In this document: positions 51,226 to 61,885 of the stretch, piece after piece
Position numbering within the stretch: position 1 is the stretch's first letter
Layout of the letters: every line of letters starts with the position of its first letter
Assembly: GCA_016710525.1 (NCBI GenBank)
Contig: JADJVQ010000028.1
Span: forward strand, 1 to 64,000
From: Burkholderiaceae bacterium
Lineage (GTDB): Bacteria; Pseudomonadota; Gammaproteobacteria; Burkholderiales; Burkholderiaceae_E
Direction of reading: 5' to 3'
DNA: 64,000 nucleotides
Made by a program: the position numbers and the translations under genes
The notes under the pieces: model-generated
Told to the model about the DNA's origin: nothing
The model's input: only the letters and a program-made list of their open reading frames with translations
Database searches by the model: none

Positions 51226-51726
51226 TCAATCGTCCTCGAGGTCGTCGGGATCGGGGGCGTTGCCCAGACTTGAAATCGACGCCGTCAGATTGGCCATCTC
51301 GATGGCCACGCGCGCCGCGTCGGCGCCTTTTTCTGACGCGCGCACCATCGCCTGTTCGTCGTCCTCGGTGGTGAGGATGGCATTGGCGATGGGGATCGAA
51401 AAATCGAGCGACACCCGGGCAACGCCAGCCGCGCTTTCGTTCGACACAACCTCGAAATGATAGGTCTCGCCACGGATGACGGCGCCCAGCGCGACCAGCG
51501 CATCGAACTCGCCGGTCTGCGCGAGCTTTTGCAGCGCCAGCGGGATCTCGAGCGCGCCCGGAACGGAGCACACGAAGATGTCTTCATCCGAGACTCCCAG
51601 CCGCGTCAGCCGCTCCAGGCAGGCCTCGCGCAGCGCCGTGCAGACCGGCTCGTTGAAACGTGCCTGTACCACTCCGATCCGCAGTCCCTCGCCGTCAGTC
51701 CCGGCGTCAAATACGTCCACACTCAC
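51226..51726 (-). CDS. ribH: 6,7-dimethyl-8-ribityllumazine synthase
   Basis: The 166-residue protein has IGVVQARFNEPVC, VPGALEIPLALQKLA, ALGAVIRGETYHFEVVSNESAAGV with the catalytic His, and PIANAILTTEDDEQA. It condenses dihydroxybutanone phosphate with the ribitylamino-uracil. The acidic tail SLGNAPDPDDLEDD is unusual but probably surface-exposed. It is eight bases after the ribB gene. Confidence 0.96.
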   Translation of the reverse strand: MSVDVFDAGTDGEGLRIGVVQARFNEPVCTALREACLERLTRLGVSDEDIFVCSVPGALEIPLALQKLAQTGEFDALVALGAVIRGETYHFEVVSNESAAGVARVSLDFSIPIANAILTTEDDEQAMVRASEKGADAARVAIEMANLTASISSLGNAPDPDDLEDD

Positions 51727-51734
51727 CCCTCAGC

Positions 51735-52847
51735 TCACTCGCCTGGCTCGAAGCCGACGATTTCCAGGTCGTAACCCGCCATGCTGGGCATCTTGCGGGG
51801 ATGCGACAACAGCCGCATGCGCCGCACACCCAGGTCCTTGAGAATCTGTGCGCCGATGCCGTAAGTGCGCAGGTCCAGCTTGCCGGCGCGGCGACGCGCG
51901 GCGTCACCTTCTCCCAGCCGGGCCAGCACGTCGATCTGCTCGAACAGGCCAGCCGCCGGCACCGCACAGTTGAGCATCACCAGCACGCCGTGCCCACGGG
52001 CGCGGATCGCCGCCAGAGACCGTTGCAGGCTCCAGGAGTGCGTGCCTTTGCTGTTGTCGAGCACGTCGAGCAGCGAGGTGGGTTCGTGAACCCGCACCAG
52101 GGTTTCCTGGGCGCCACCCGGCTCGCCAAGGGTCAGCGCGAGATGCGGCTGACCGGTGGGCTTGTCGCGGTAGGCGGTCAGCTTGAACCTGCCGTGGGTA
52201 GTTTCGATTTCGCGCACGGCCACCCGCTCGACCAGACTCTCGTTGGCGCTGCGGTACTCGATGAGATCGGCAATGGTGCCGATCTTGAGCCCATGCTCGC
52301 GCGCGAAGACGATCAGGTCCGGCAGACGGGCCATCGTGCCGTCTTCCTTCATGATCTCGCAGATGACCGACGCCGGAGTGAGACCCGCCATCGCGCCAAG
52401 GTCGCAACCGGCCTCGGTGTGACCTGCGCGGATCAGCACCCCGCCCGGCTGCGCCATGACGGGGAAGATGTGACCGGGCTGGACGATGTCCTGCGGACCT
52501 GCGCCGCGGGCCACTGCGGCGGCCACCGTGCGGGACCGGTCGGCCGCCGAGATGCCGGTGGTGACGCCTTCGGCCGCCTCGATGGACATCGTGAAGTTGG
52601 TGCCGGTTCGCGCGCCGTTGCTGCTGGTCATCAGCGGCAGGGCCAGCTGGCGGCAGCGCTCTTCGGTGAGCGTCAGGCAAATGAGCCCACGCGCATGCCG
52701 GGCCATGAAGTTGATCGCTTCCGGAGTGACGAAATCCGCCGCCAGCACGAGGTCGCCCTCGTTTTCGCGGTCTTCTTCGTCGATCAGGATGACCATACGC
52801 CCGGCACGGAACTCGGCCAGGATTTCGGGAATGGATGAAAGAGCCAT
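51735..52847 (-). CDS. ribB: 3,4-dihydroxy-2-butanone-4-phosphate synthase with degenerate GTP cyclohydrolase II domain (RibBX type)
   Basis: In this 370-residue protein the first 200 residues are an intact RibB: LIDEEDRENEGDLVLAA (21-37), TGISAADRSRT, PGHIFPVMAQPGGVL and GHTEAGCDL. The C-terminal half aligns with RibA, but where RibA has three zinc-binding Cys this protein reads VHEPTSLLDVLDNSKGTHSW, with no Cys. GTP cyclohydrolase activity is therefore not expected, and a separate RibA must exist. It is divergent from the hybrid kinase across 80 bases, too short for an FMN riboswitch. Confidence 0.92.
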   Translation of the reverse strand: MALSSIPEILAEFRAGRMVILIDEEDRENEGDLVLAADFVTPEAINFMARHARGLICLTLTEERCRQLALPLMTSSNGARTGTNFTMSIEAAEGVTTGISAADRSRTVAAAVARGAGPQDIVQPGHIFPVMAQPGGVLIRAGHTEAGCDLGAMAGLTPASVICEIMKEDGTMARLPDLIVFAREHGLKIGTIADLIEYRSANESLVERVAVREIETTHGRFKLTAYRDKPTGQPHLALTLGEPGGAQETLVRVHEPTSLLDVLDNSKGTHSWSLQRSLAAIRARGHGVLVMLNCAVPAAGLFEQIDVLARLGEGDAARRRAGKLDLRTYGIGAQILKDLGVRRMRLLSHPRKMPSMAGYDLEIVGFEPGE

Positions 52848-52927
52848 GAACGCATTCTACCCGCTGGACCGAACCAGGAGCGGCCTTCCGCCAGGCGAAC
52901 CGCGCGGGTATAGTCTGGCCGCTTCCG

Positions 52928-55797
52928 ATGCCTGATCGACTCGCCTCCCCTCCCGCTCCGGCCGCGCCGCCCAAGGTCGGTGACGCTCCGTCGGACGAGC
53001 GCCGCCTCGACGTGCTGCGCTCGCTGGCCATTCTGGACAGCGAACCCGAAGAAAGCTTCGACGGCATCACCCAGGCGGCCTGCGCCATCGCCGGCTTCCC
53101 GGTCGCATTGATGGCGCTGGCCGACACCTCCCGTCTGTGGTTCAAGTCACGGGTCGGCTGGCCCTCGCCCGAGATCGCCCTGACTTCGTCGGCCTTCTGC
53201 TGGCACGTGCTGAGCAGCCGGCAGGCGCTCAGGTGCCCAACGCCGCGGCCGATGACCGCTTCGCCCATGACGCCCTGGTGACCGGCCCCGCAGGCGTGCG
53301 CGCCTACATGGGCCAGCCGATCATGGTCGGGGGCGAATGCGTGGGCACCCTTTGCGTACTCGACTCGAACCCGCGCGACCTGGAGCCCGCCACCTTCGCC
53401 GTCCTGGCGCGCCTGGCCAGTGCCGCATCGGAATTGCTCAGCGCCCGCCGCCATGCCGCCGAACTCGAACGCGAACGTGAACGGCTGATCGATTTCGCCC
53501 GGGCATCGGGCGACTGGATCTGGGAAACCGACGCCCAGCACCGCTATCGCTGGCTGTCCGAGAGCTTCGAATCGACGATGGGCGTTGCGCGTGCGCAGGT
53601 CATCGGCCAGCCGTTCCCCGACGCCCCGCTGGTCGATGCGATCGGGGTGCCCGATCCGCAGGGGCGCCGCCTGCACTCCGTGCTCACCACGCGCCAGCGG
53701 ATGCGCCGCCTGCTGACCGTCCAGGGAAGCGGCGAACATCGCCGTTTCGTGTCCTACAGCGCACTGCCCACGCTCGACGCATCCGGCCGGTTCAATGGCT
53801 ATCGGGGCGTCGCCCGCGACCTCACCGCGCAGGTCGCCGCCGACCAGGCGGCCCATCGGCGCGACGAGGCGGTCCAGACCACGATGGCGCTGCTGCCCGG
53901 CGCAGTGCTGCAGTTCGTCGAATACAAGGACGGCCGCCAGGCCATTCCGTTCGCCAGCGAAAAGATCCACGACATCTTTGGCATCAGCGCGGCCCAGGCC
54001 ATGAGCGGGGGCATCGTGATCCGCGATCACATCGACGCGCTTCAGCTGGCCGCCAGCATCGCCGGACGCCGGCAGGCGGTGACGCGCTCGGAGCCCTGGC
54101 GCGGCGAGCTCCATCTTCGCTCGCCAGAGCGGGGGGAACGCTGGATCGATGTGCATGCCATGCCCGAACGCCTGCCCGATGGCGGCGTCCTGTGGCATGC
54201 CTTCCTTGCCGACATCACCGAGCAGCGCGCCACCCGGCTGGCACTCGAAGCGACCCGGGAGCGCTGGGCGATGGCCGCCACCGTTGCCAGCATCGGTGTG
54301 ATCGAGGTCGATCTGGTCAGCGGGCGCATGACGCTGGACGCAATCGCGCGCCATCACCTGGGCTATCGCGACGACCAGTCCGAACCGCGCCTGGCCGCCT
54401 GTATGCGGCGCGTTGCCCCGCCGGGACGGCAGGCGCTGCGCCAGCGGATCACGCGGGCCATCGCGGCCAACCGGCCGTTCGACGACGTGTTCACGCTGCG
54501 CCTGCCGGGCGGCGAGGAGCGATTCGTAGCCATCACCGGCCAGGCCTATCGCGATGCCGATGGCAGGCCTTCGCACCTGCTGTGCACCTGCAGCGACAAG
54601 ACGGAACAACGGCGGGCCGAGCAGCTCGAACTCGACAAGACCGCCGCCGAACGCGCCAGCCGGGCCAAGAGCGAGTTCCTGTCCCGTGTCAGCCATGAGC
54701 TGCGCACGCCGTTGCACGGCATTCTGGGCTTCGCGCATCTGATGTCGCTGGACCACGATGCGCCCTTGTCCGCGCCGCAGCAGCGCCGGCTGCAGCATGT
54801 GCTGCACTCCGGGCGCCACCTGCTGGACCTGATCAACGACATGCTCGACCTGTCGCGCATCGAGGCGGGTCGGCTCGAACTGGAGATCGCTGGGATCGAC
54901 GCGGCCGCCGCCGTCCGCGCCGCGGCCGCCACCCTCGCGCCGATGGCCAGCGCGCGCGGAATCGGCATCCTCGTCACCGAATCCGGCCCGCTGCCGTCGC
55001 GGGTCGCAGCCGACCGCCGCGCCCTCGAACAGGTGCTGGCCAACCTGATCTCCAACGCCATCAAATACAACCGCGACCAAGGCCGGGTGACGATCACCGT
55101 CGAATGCGCCGAGGCTAGGATCCGCATCGCGGTCGCCGACGACGGCCGCGGTCTCAGCCCGGCCGAATGCGCCCTTCTGTTCATGCCGTTCAACCGGCTG
55201 GGCGCCGAGCGCTCGCGCACCGAGGGCACCGGGCTCGGGCTGGTCATCGCGCGTCAGCTGACCCAGGCGATGAAGGGCGACATCGAGGTGACGAGCACGG
55301 TTGGCGTGGGCTCGCGATTCACGATCGACCTGCCCAGCGCCGAGGGCTTGGTCGGCGTTCAGCCGATCCAGGAAATGGCGCCGCCGCCGTTGCCCGCGAC
55401 GCCCGCCGCGCCCGCCGCGCCCGCGCGCAGCGCGCGACGCGTGCTCTACGTCGAGGACGACGAGTTCAATCGGCTGCTGCTCTCCCAGGTGTTCGCCGAC
55501 CGGACCGAATGGCAGCTGCAATTGGCCGGCAGCGTCGCCGAGGGCGTCGACATGGCAACGCGACAGCGCCCGGACCTGATCCTCGCCGACATGAACCTGC
55601 CCGATGGCCATGGCCTCGATCTGATCGTCCGGGTGCATGACGCGCTGCCCGCTCATCCCGTCCGGATGGCGGCCTTGTCGGCTGACGCATTGCCCCAGCA
55701 GATCGAGGCCGCCCTGCGCGCCGGATTCGAGCGCTACTGGACCAAGCCGGTCGATCTGACCTTGCTGCTGGCCTGGCTCGACGACGTCCTTGCGTAG
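52928..55797 (+). CDS. GAF-PAS hybrid sensor histidine kinase, frameshifted in GAF domain
   Basis: The frame from ATG 52928 encodes DERRLDVLRSLAILDSEPE and a GAF start, then breaks at about 53230. One missing C in GCGCTCAGGTG would restore QALQVPNAAADDRFAHDALVTGP, which continues in the frame ending at 55797. After GAF come three PAS-like segments, a dimerisation box FLSRVSHELRTPLHGILGF, HATPase boxes NLISNAIKYN and DDGRGLSP, and a receiver with LILADMNLPDGHG. The corrected length is about 956 residues. It is a cytoplasmic kinase with no membrane helix. The stimulus is unknown. An indel error is more likely than decay, since all motifs are intact. Confidence 0.82.
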
Positions 55798-58700
55798 CCG
55801 GGCTGGCGCCACGGCCTGCCCGGCACCCTTCGGATCGCCCGCCGTGTTGAACGTGCACACGTCGGCGCCGTCGGCGGGCAATTCCTTGCCGATCAGCTTC
55901 TGGAGCGGCACCCAGATCAGCGAGCTGGCGAGCCGGCCGGCCGTGGCCAGCACGTCTCCGGCATTGACACCGATCTTTGGATCGGTGACCGTGCCGCTGA
56001 CTTCGATCGGCGTGGCCAGACTGAAAAACTGTGCCTGCTTGGGCTGGGGCTGCAGGCGCATGGCGATGCTCTCGTCGCGGAAATCCACGCGTCCCGTGCC
56101 GCGCACGCGCACCCGTGTGGTGTCGAGCAGGATCCCGCGGTCCGTCAGCACGCCGTCGGTCAGCGTGAAACGGCCGATGCCGCAATTGATCCGCGACGCG
56201 CTGGCCGGATCGACCCGCGCGGCCAGCGCCGAGAACAGATTGGCCGCCCACAGATCGAACACTTCGGCACCCAGATTGCGCGGCTGGATCATGAAATCGA
56301 TGGTGCCATGGCCATGCTCCATGACCTGGGCGAGCGTCGGCGCGCGGGATTTCAGGTCGACGTTCAGGCTCAGGCTTCCGCGCAGATCGGACTCGGGCCT
56401 GATCCGGCGCGCCAGCACGCCGTAATCCAGCCCGGCAACCTGCATCCGCGCATAGACGTCGACATCATGCGGCCCGGGCTCGTAGCCGAGCCAGAACGAC
56501 GCCCGCCCGCCGGGCACATCGACCTGCACCGGACCGATGTCCGCGCGCCCGCCCTCGACCCGTGCCACCAGCCAGCCGTTGCCCAGCCTGTCCTTTCCCG
56601 ACAGCACCTGCTCGACGTGCACCAGCACGGTCGCGTTCTGTCGGGAGAGCACTTCGCGGCTGAGCAGGCGCTCGGCCTGTCCGCTGGCATCGGCTGCGCG
56701 CGCACGCAGCGCCTGGACCTGAGCGGCACCGGTCAGCGGCGGCGATGGCGCCTTCTGCTCGAAGGGCCACCAGTCGCCGAGCCGGAAATCGTCGAGCTGC
56801 ACGCTGGGCGCGGTCAGCGAGAGATCGAACTGCGATGGCGCCCGGCTGGTGTCCAGGCTGCCCTGCCCGCGCAGCACGCTTTCGCCGATCCTCAGGCGCA
56901 TGTTCGAGACGTCGTAGCCCTTGCCGGACACCGCCAGCCGACCGATCAGCGAGTACGGCCCCCAGGGCGGCAGCGACACCCGTGCGAGCCGGCTCAGCGT
57001 GTCCAGCCGGTCGCCGTCCAGGCCCAGAGAAAATTCGAGCACACCATCGCGAAACGGCCGCGCCAGCGTGCCGACCACCCGCAGCCGGGCCTGCGCGGCG
57101 CGAGCCTCGAGGTTGAAGGGCAGCTTTCGTTCGGTTGCGATCAGATCGGCCAGACGCCCCGTGGTCAGATCGACCTGCAAGGCGACATCATCCAGCCTGC
57201 CGGTGAAGGCCAGGGCGACCGGCTGGCCGGGCTGCGCCTTCAGGCTGCCCCGATCAATCGCGATGCGGGCCTGCGCGCCGGTATTCTGCTCGCTCAGGAC
57301 GAGCTGCCCGGCCTCGAGGTCGGCGGTGAATTCGGAGTGATCGAGCAGGTCCGCCAGGCGGCGCCCCCGCGCCACTCCATGGACCACCAGCTTGCCGACC
57401 CGGGCTTCGATGCGCTCGGCCACCTTCAATGTTCTCAGCACCGCGCCGACGTCGGCATCATCGGCGCCCAGCCAGACCTCGGCCTGGGATTGGCCACCGC
57501 GGGCGTCGAACGCCACCGCACCTTCGAACGCGATGCCCAGCACACGGGCGGCAAACGGCGAAGCCAGCAATCGACCGTCCCGCATCTGCGCATCGAAGCG
57601 GATGTCGCTCCAGGACAGCGCCGTCCCCACGACCCGGCCGATCCGCACCCGCAGATCCGTATCGGACAGGTCGATCCGTCCCGGCAGGATCGGCAGATCG
57701 AGCATGGGTGCTCCGCCGGCGCCGGTGTCGCCGGGCGGCAGCAGCGATTCCAGTTCCGCCAGATCCAGCGTATCGGCGCTCAACTGCAGCGTGATCGGGC
57801 CGCGCCGCGGCGCTTGCGCCAGTTCGGCAGACAACGCGCTGCGGCCAACCCGGATGCTGCCGCCTTCGAGCGCCCAGCGCCCGGAGTGCCAGCGCGCCCG
57901 GCCCTCGAGCGCCAGCGGCAACTGCGCACCGGCGCCCGATCGCACGACAGTGCGCACTCCGGGCATGACCGGGGCCGGCGGGGCGGCGGGGCCGGCGGGC
58001 GTTGCGCCGCGGACGTCCAGCCACGCCGCCAGATCGCCGACCCGGGCGGCGGTCAGCGAAATCCGCAGGTCGGTTCCGGGCGCGCCGGCAGGGTCGCCCA
58101 GAGTGCCTTGCACCGTTGCCCTCAGGCTGCGCGAAAGGGCACTGATGCGCACCGGCGCGCCGCCCTGCACGAGGGCTGCCAGCGGCGCACTGGAGAGCGT
58201 GGCGCTGAGCGGCTGTTCGAGCAAAGACCCCTCGGCCTGCACCGACAAGGCCTGCCCCGGTGGCAGCGCCAGCACCAGCGAGTCGACCCCGAAGGCGACC
58301 GGTCGCGACGATGCCGAGGCATCGTTGCCATAGGTGAGCCCACCGCGGGAGACCACCAGGCGGAGCTCGAGCGAGCGGGTCAGGTCGCTGACCCGCTCGC
58401 CCTGGGCCGCCATCCGCATCGAGAAGCCTCCCAGCGCGCCATTGATGCCGCGCAGGCCGAAGACCAGCTCGGCCAGGTCGCCGAGCAGCGAGTCGCGTGC
58501 GCCCAGGGCCAGCTCGACCGACGGCGGCGATGCGCCGCCATCGACCGACAGGTCACCGTCGAGCCGCACGCCGGCGATCACCGCGTGCACGGGCGCCTCC
58601 AGGCGTCCATCGTCCAGCCGAAGCTTCACCGAGGCATCGCGCACATCGCCCGGCAGATTCAGCCAGCGTGCGACCGACAGATCGAGCTCGGCATCGATGC

Positions 58701-59847
58701 CGCGCAGCCGGGCCAATTCGAGCCGGGCCTGGCCGATCTCCCGGTACCACTGCGCGAGGCTGCGCGCCGGCTCGGGTGCGGTACTGGCGTCCTGTTCGAG
58801 AAAAGGCCGCAAATCGAGAGCGGCCAGCGCCAGCGCACCGGTCAGCCGCGGCCGCGTGCCGGCCAGGGTCAGCGCCAGATCGCCGGTCAGCGAGGACTGG
58901 CCGATCGAGGCGGAAAGGCCGCGCAAGGCGACATTGCCCGGACTGACGCTGAGCCGGCCGGCCAGCGCGGCGGCGCCGGCGCGCGGCAGCGGCCGCGCGA
59001 ACAGGCGCTCGAACTCGACCAGGTCGGGAGTGCCCAGGCCGAGGTCGAATTCTCCGTGCCAGACACCGCGGGCCCGACTCACGCTGCCCTCGGCCTGCAC
59101 CGCCGACCCCAGGAACGTCAGCGACAGGCCCAGCGGCCAGGCGGGCGCATCGTCCCCGGGGCGCGCGCCGGCCAGCGCCACCAGTCCCGCCAGCGCACCG
59201 CCGCGCACCGAGATTTCGTAGGGGAAGCGCCTTTCGACAGAACCACGCAAAGTCGCCGACAGGGGCGCGTCGGCCGGCGCGACCGCCTCGAGCGAATCCA
59301 GATCGAACAAATGGCGCACGCCATCGGCGCCGGTGTAGTCGAGCGCCAGGCGAGCCAACGAGAGCCGTCCGATCACCACCGCACCCGGCAGTTCGATCGC
59401 GCCGGGCACGCCGCCGGAGGCTGGCGCCACCCGGGCTTCGGAGGCGGCAGGCGGCGCCTCCCAGTTGCCGCGTCCATCGGCCCCTCGGCGCAGGCTCAGC
59501 CGCACGTCCTCGCCGGCCAGTTCGCTGACCCGAAGCTCGCGCGAGCGCAGCCAGGGCGTCAGTTCGAGCGAAAGGCGAACCTGGCCCACCGACAGCAGAT
59601 CGCCCTGCGGACCCGGCACCTGCAGGCCACCGGCCCGCAGGGAGGGCGACAGCGACAGCGTCAGACTGATCGGTCCCGTCAGCACGACGGGCCTGCCGAG
59701 CGCCTGCGACAGCCGTGCCGCCACTTCGCCGCGCCAATTGCCCGCATCGATCGTCAGGCCGGCCTGAGCCACCCAGGCGAGCGCGGCCACAGCCGCCAGC
59801 AGCAGCAGCCCCGCCAAGGACAGCAGCCTATGCCGGGGCGCACGCAT
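55798..59847 (-). CDS. AsmA family / YhdP-like outer-membrane biogenesis protein, stop codon uncertain
   Basis: ATG 59847 begins with a signal-anchor helix (LLSLAGLLLLAAVAALAWV), then AGNWRGEVAARLSQALGRPVVL, the AsmA N terminus. About 1,300 residues of repeating beta-strand structure follow, ending with the conserved C-terminal AsmA region: GRFTLTDGVLTDRGILLDTTRV, FRDESIAMRLQPQPKQ and DPKIGVNAGDVLATAGRLASS. AsmA-like proteins are thought to carry phospholipid to the outer membrane. Similarity stops at about 55845. The frame has no stop there and stays open, antisense to the hybrid kinase and ribB, to 51904. A lost stop or an indel near 55800 is likely. Confidence 0.78.
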
Positions 59848-59853
59848 CGCGGC

Positions 59854-61203
59854 TCATTTCAGGCGCGAGCGCACCAGTCCGATATTGCTGCGCAACGAAT
59901 ACAGCTCGTCGGCGTACGACAGCGGCACCGCGATCTGCTCGACCCGCGCCTCCAACGCGTCGAGCTCGCTGGCCAGCGCCTGGCGGTCGGCATCCGGCCT
60001 GCCCGCGTCCTCTTCGATCCGGCGCAGCTGCGCGTACCACCGGAAGATCCGCGAGCGGACCCTGAACTGGTAGATGGGCGGAACGATCCGCGACAGCGGC
60101 AGCAGCATGGCCACGATCACGGTCAGCACCACCCACATGCGGTCGACCAGGTTGGCCACCCAGAACGGCAGGTACTGCTGCAGCAGCGGCCGGCCATTGC
60201 GGTAATGCCGGATGGCCTCGTCGGCGACCGGAATCTCGCTGTACATCGCATTGGGAAATTCGCCGGCCCGGCGAAACCAGCTGGCCCCGCCATGGATGTC
60301 GGCGGCCGCCTGCACCATCAGACGCACCAGGGCGGGATGCGCCCCCTCGCGGGCCACCAGCGTCGCGGTCGTGGCCACCAGGTGGTAGTCCTGCGCGGGC
60401 AGGTCGCGCCCCAGGGCGACGATGCCGCGCGGCAGGATCACATGCGACAGAAAGCTCAGGCGGCGCGCATACGCCTCGGCCTGCGAAAAATCGAACAATC
60501 GAATGCCCGGCGTCTGCAGCAGCATCTGCACCAGCGGCGACTCGGCCGCCTGCGGCAGCACCACCGCATCCAGCTCGCCCTCGAGCAGTTGCGCCACGGC
60601 CTGGCTGGGCTCCAGGTTGCGCGCATCGATCGAATCGGCGGCCAGCTGGTTGGCCTGCAGCAGCCGCTGGAACAGCAGCGGACCACCGCTGCCCTCGGTG
60701 CCGACATTGACCCGCCACTTCGCCAGCCGGCCGAGCTGATCGAGCGCGGCGCTGCCGGTGCGTTCGACGGCAACCGACTCGCGATAGAAGATCCAGACCG
60801 GCTCGTAGAAGAGGCTGCCCAGCGAATGCAGTCCCTGGGATTCGGACTGCTCCATGGACGTGGTGCCCCCCTGCGCGAACCCGAAAACGGCCGGCGAGGC
60901 CGCATCGGACAGCTCCCGCAGATTGGCGACCGAACCGGCCGTGGCACGCAATTCGAGCTCGATGCCATGGCGCTTGAGCGCAAGCCGGTAGCGCTGACCG
61001 AATGCATCGAAGGCGCTCTGGTCCGGCCCGGTCAGCAGCACCACGCGCCGCGGCGGTGTCGGGTCCAGGAACCAGAAGGCCAGCGCCAGCAGCGCCAGTG
61101 CCAGCAGCGCGAAAGGGCCGACCGTGACCGCCAGATCGCGCACGGACACCAGCGCGTGGCGGAACGCTCGCGGCATCGGCGGGGCTTTCACCACCGGCCT
61201 CAT
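59854..61203 (-). CDS. Membrane-anchored TAXI-family solute-binding protein
   Basis: In this 449-residue protein one helix lies near residues 25-46. A TAXI-type periplasmic domain spans about residues 50-335: VVLLTGPDQSAFDAFGQRYRLAL, then VNVGTEGSGGPLLFQRLLQAN. A second helix is at about 350-370 (VLTVIVAMLLPLSRIV), and a cytoplasmic helical tail rich in Arg/Glu follows. Normal TAXI proteins are free periplasmic binders for TRAP transporters. This one is anchored twice and no TRAP permease is near. It is six bases upstream of the asmA gene and four bases after ribE. Confidence 0.8.
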   Translation of the reverse strand: MRPVVKAPPMPRAFRHALVSVRDLAVTVGPFALLALALLALAFWFLDPTPPRRVVLLTGPDQSAFDAFGQRYRLALKRHGIELELRATAGSVANLRELSDAASPAVFGFAQGGTTSMEQSESQGLHSLGSLFYEPVWIFYRESVAVERTGSAALDQLGRLAKWRVNVGTEGSGGPLLFQRLLQANQLAADSIDARNLEPSQAVAQLLEGELDAVVLPQAAESPLVQMLLQTPGIRLFDFSQAEAYARRLSFLSHVILPRGIVALGRDLPAQDYHLVATTATLVAREGAHPALVRLMVQAAADIHGGASWFRRAGEFPNAMYSEIPVADEAIRHYRNGRPLLQQYLPFWVANLVDRMWVVLTVIVAMLLPLSRIVPPIYQFRVRSRIFRWYAQLRRIEEDAGRPDADRQALASELDALEARVEQIAVPLSYADELYSLRSNIGLVRSRLK

Positions 61204-61207
61204 CGAT

Positions 61208-61831
61208 TCATCCGCGCCGCAGCATCTCGCCGTCCTGGCCCTGGAGCATGCGCTCGACGTAACGGGCGATCAGGTCGACTTCGAGATTGACCCGATCGCC
61301 GACCGCCAGGTGACGCAGGGTGGTGACCGCGATGGTATGCGGGATCAGATTGATGGCGATCAGGCAGCCATCGGCGGTGTCGGTCACGGAGTTGACCGTC
61401 AGGCTGACTCCGTTGACGGTGGCCGAACCCTTGTAGGCGAAGTAGCGCGACAGCTCGGACGGCACCCGAACCTGCAGCAGCCAGCTTTCGGCGACCGGCT
61501 CGAAGCGGTCCACCGTGCCCAACCCGTCCACATGGCCGGACACCAGATGGCCGCCCAGCCGATCGCTCAGCCGCAGCGCCTTCTCGAGGTTGACCTCGCC
61601 CTCGCGGTCCAGACCGACGGTCTTCCCGAGGCTCTCGCGCGAAACCTCGACCTCGAAGTGCCCCGCGCCCACCGCGACGGCCGTCATGCAGGCCCCCTGG
61701 ATGGCGATCGAATCACCGATCGCGACATCGGCCAGATCCAGCGGCCCCGCGTCCACGGTCAGGCGAAACCCGTCGCCCAGCGCCTGCCTGCGCTCGATAC
61801 GGCCGACAGCGGCCACGATTCCGGTAAACAT
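61208..61831 (-). CDS. ribE: Riboflavin synthase alpha chain
   Basis: The 207-residue protein has two lumazine-binding repeats. The first is MFTGIVAAVGRIE with SIAIQGACMTAV, and the second is GGHLVSGHVDGLGTVD with ATVNGVSLTVNSV and LIPHTIAVTTLRHLAVGDRVNLE. It dismutates two lumazines to riboflavin. It lies 54 bases after ribD. Confidence 0.96.
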   Translation of the reverse strand: MFTGIVAAVGRIERRQALGDGFRLTVDAGPLDLADVAIGDSIAIQGACMTAVAVGAGHFEVEVSRESLGKTVGLDREGEVNLEKALRLSDRLGGHLVSGHVDGLGTVDRFEPVAESWLLQVRVPSELSRYFAYKGSATVNGVSLTVNSVTDTADGCLIAINLIPHTIAVTTLRHLAVGDRVNLEVDLIARYVERMLQGQDGEMLRRG

Positions 61832-61885
61832 CGAATGATCCTTCCTGGGGTTTGTGGGGGTGCCAGCAGGCGGCCAGCGGCCGAC

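Noticed and set aside
52848..52927. FMN riboswitch upstream of ribB
   Set aside because: The divergent gap is only 80 bases and lacks the conserved junction sequences.
56308..61290. 1,660-codon plus-strand open frame
   Set aside because: It is antisense to the AsmA and TAXI genes, with Gln/Arg-rich low-complexity content and no recognisable domain.
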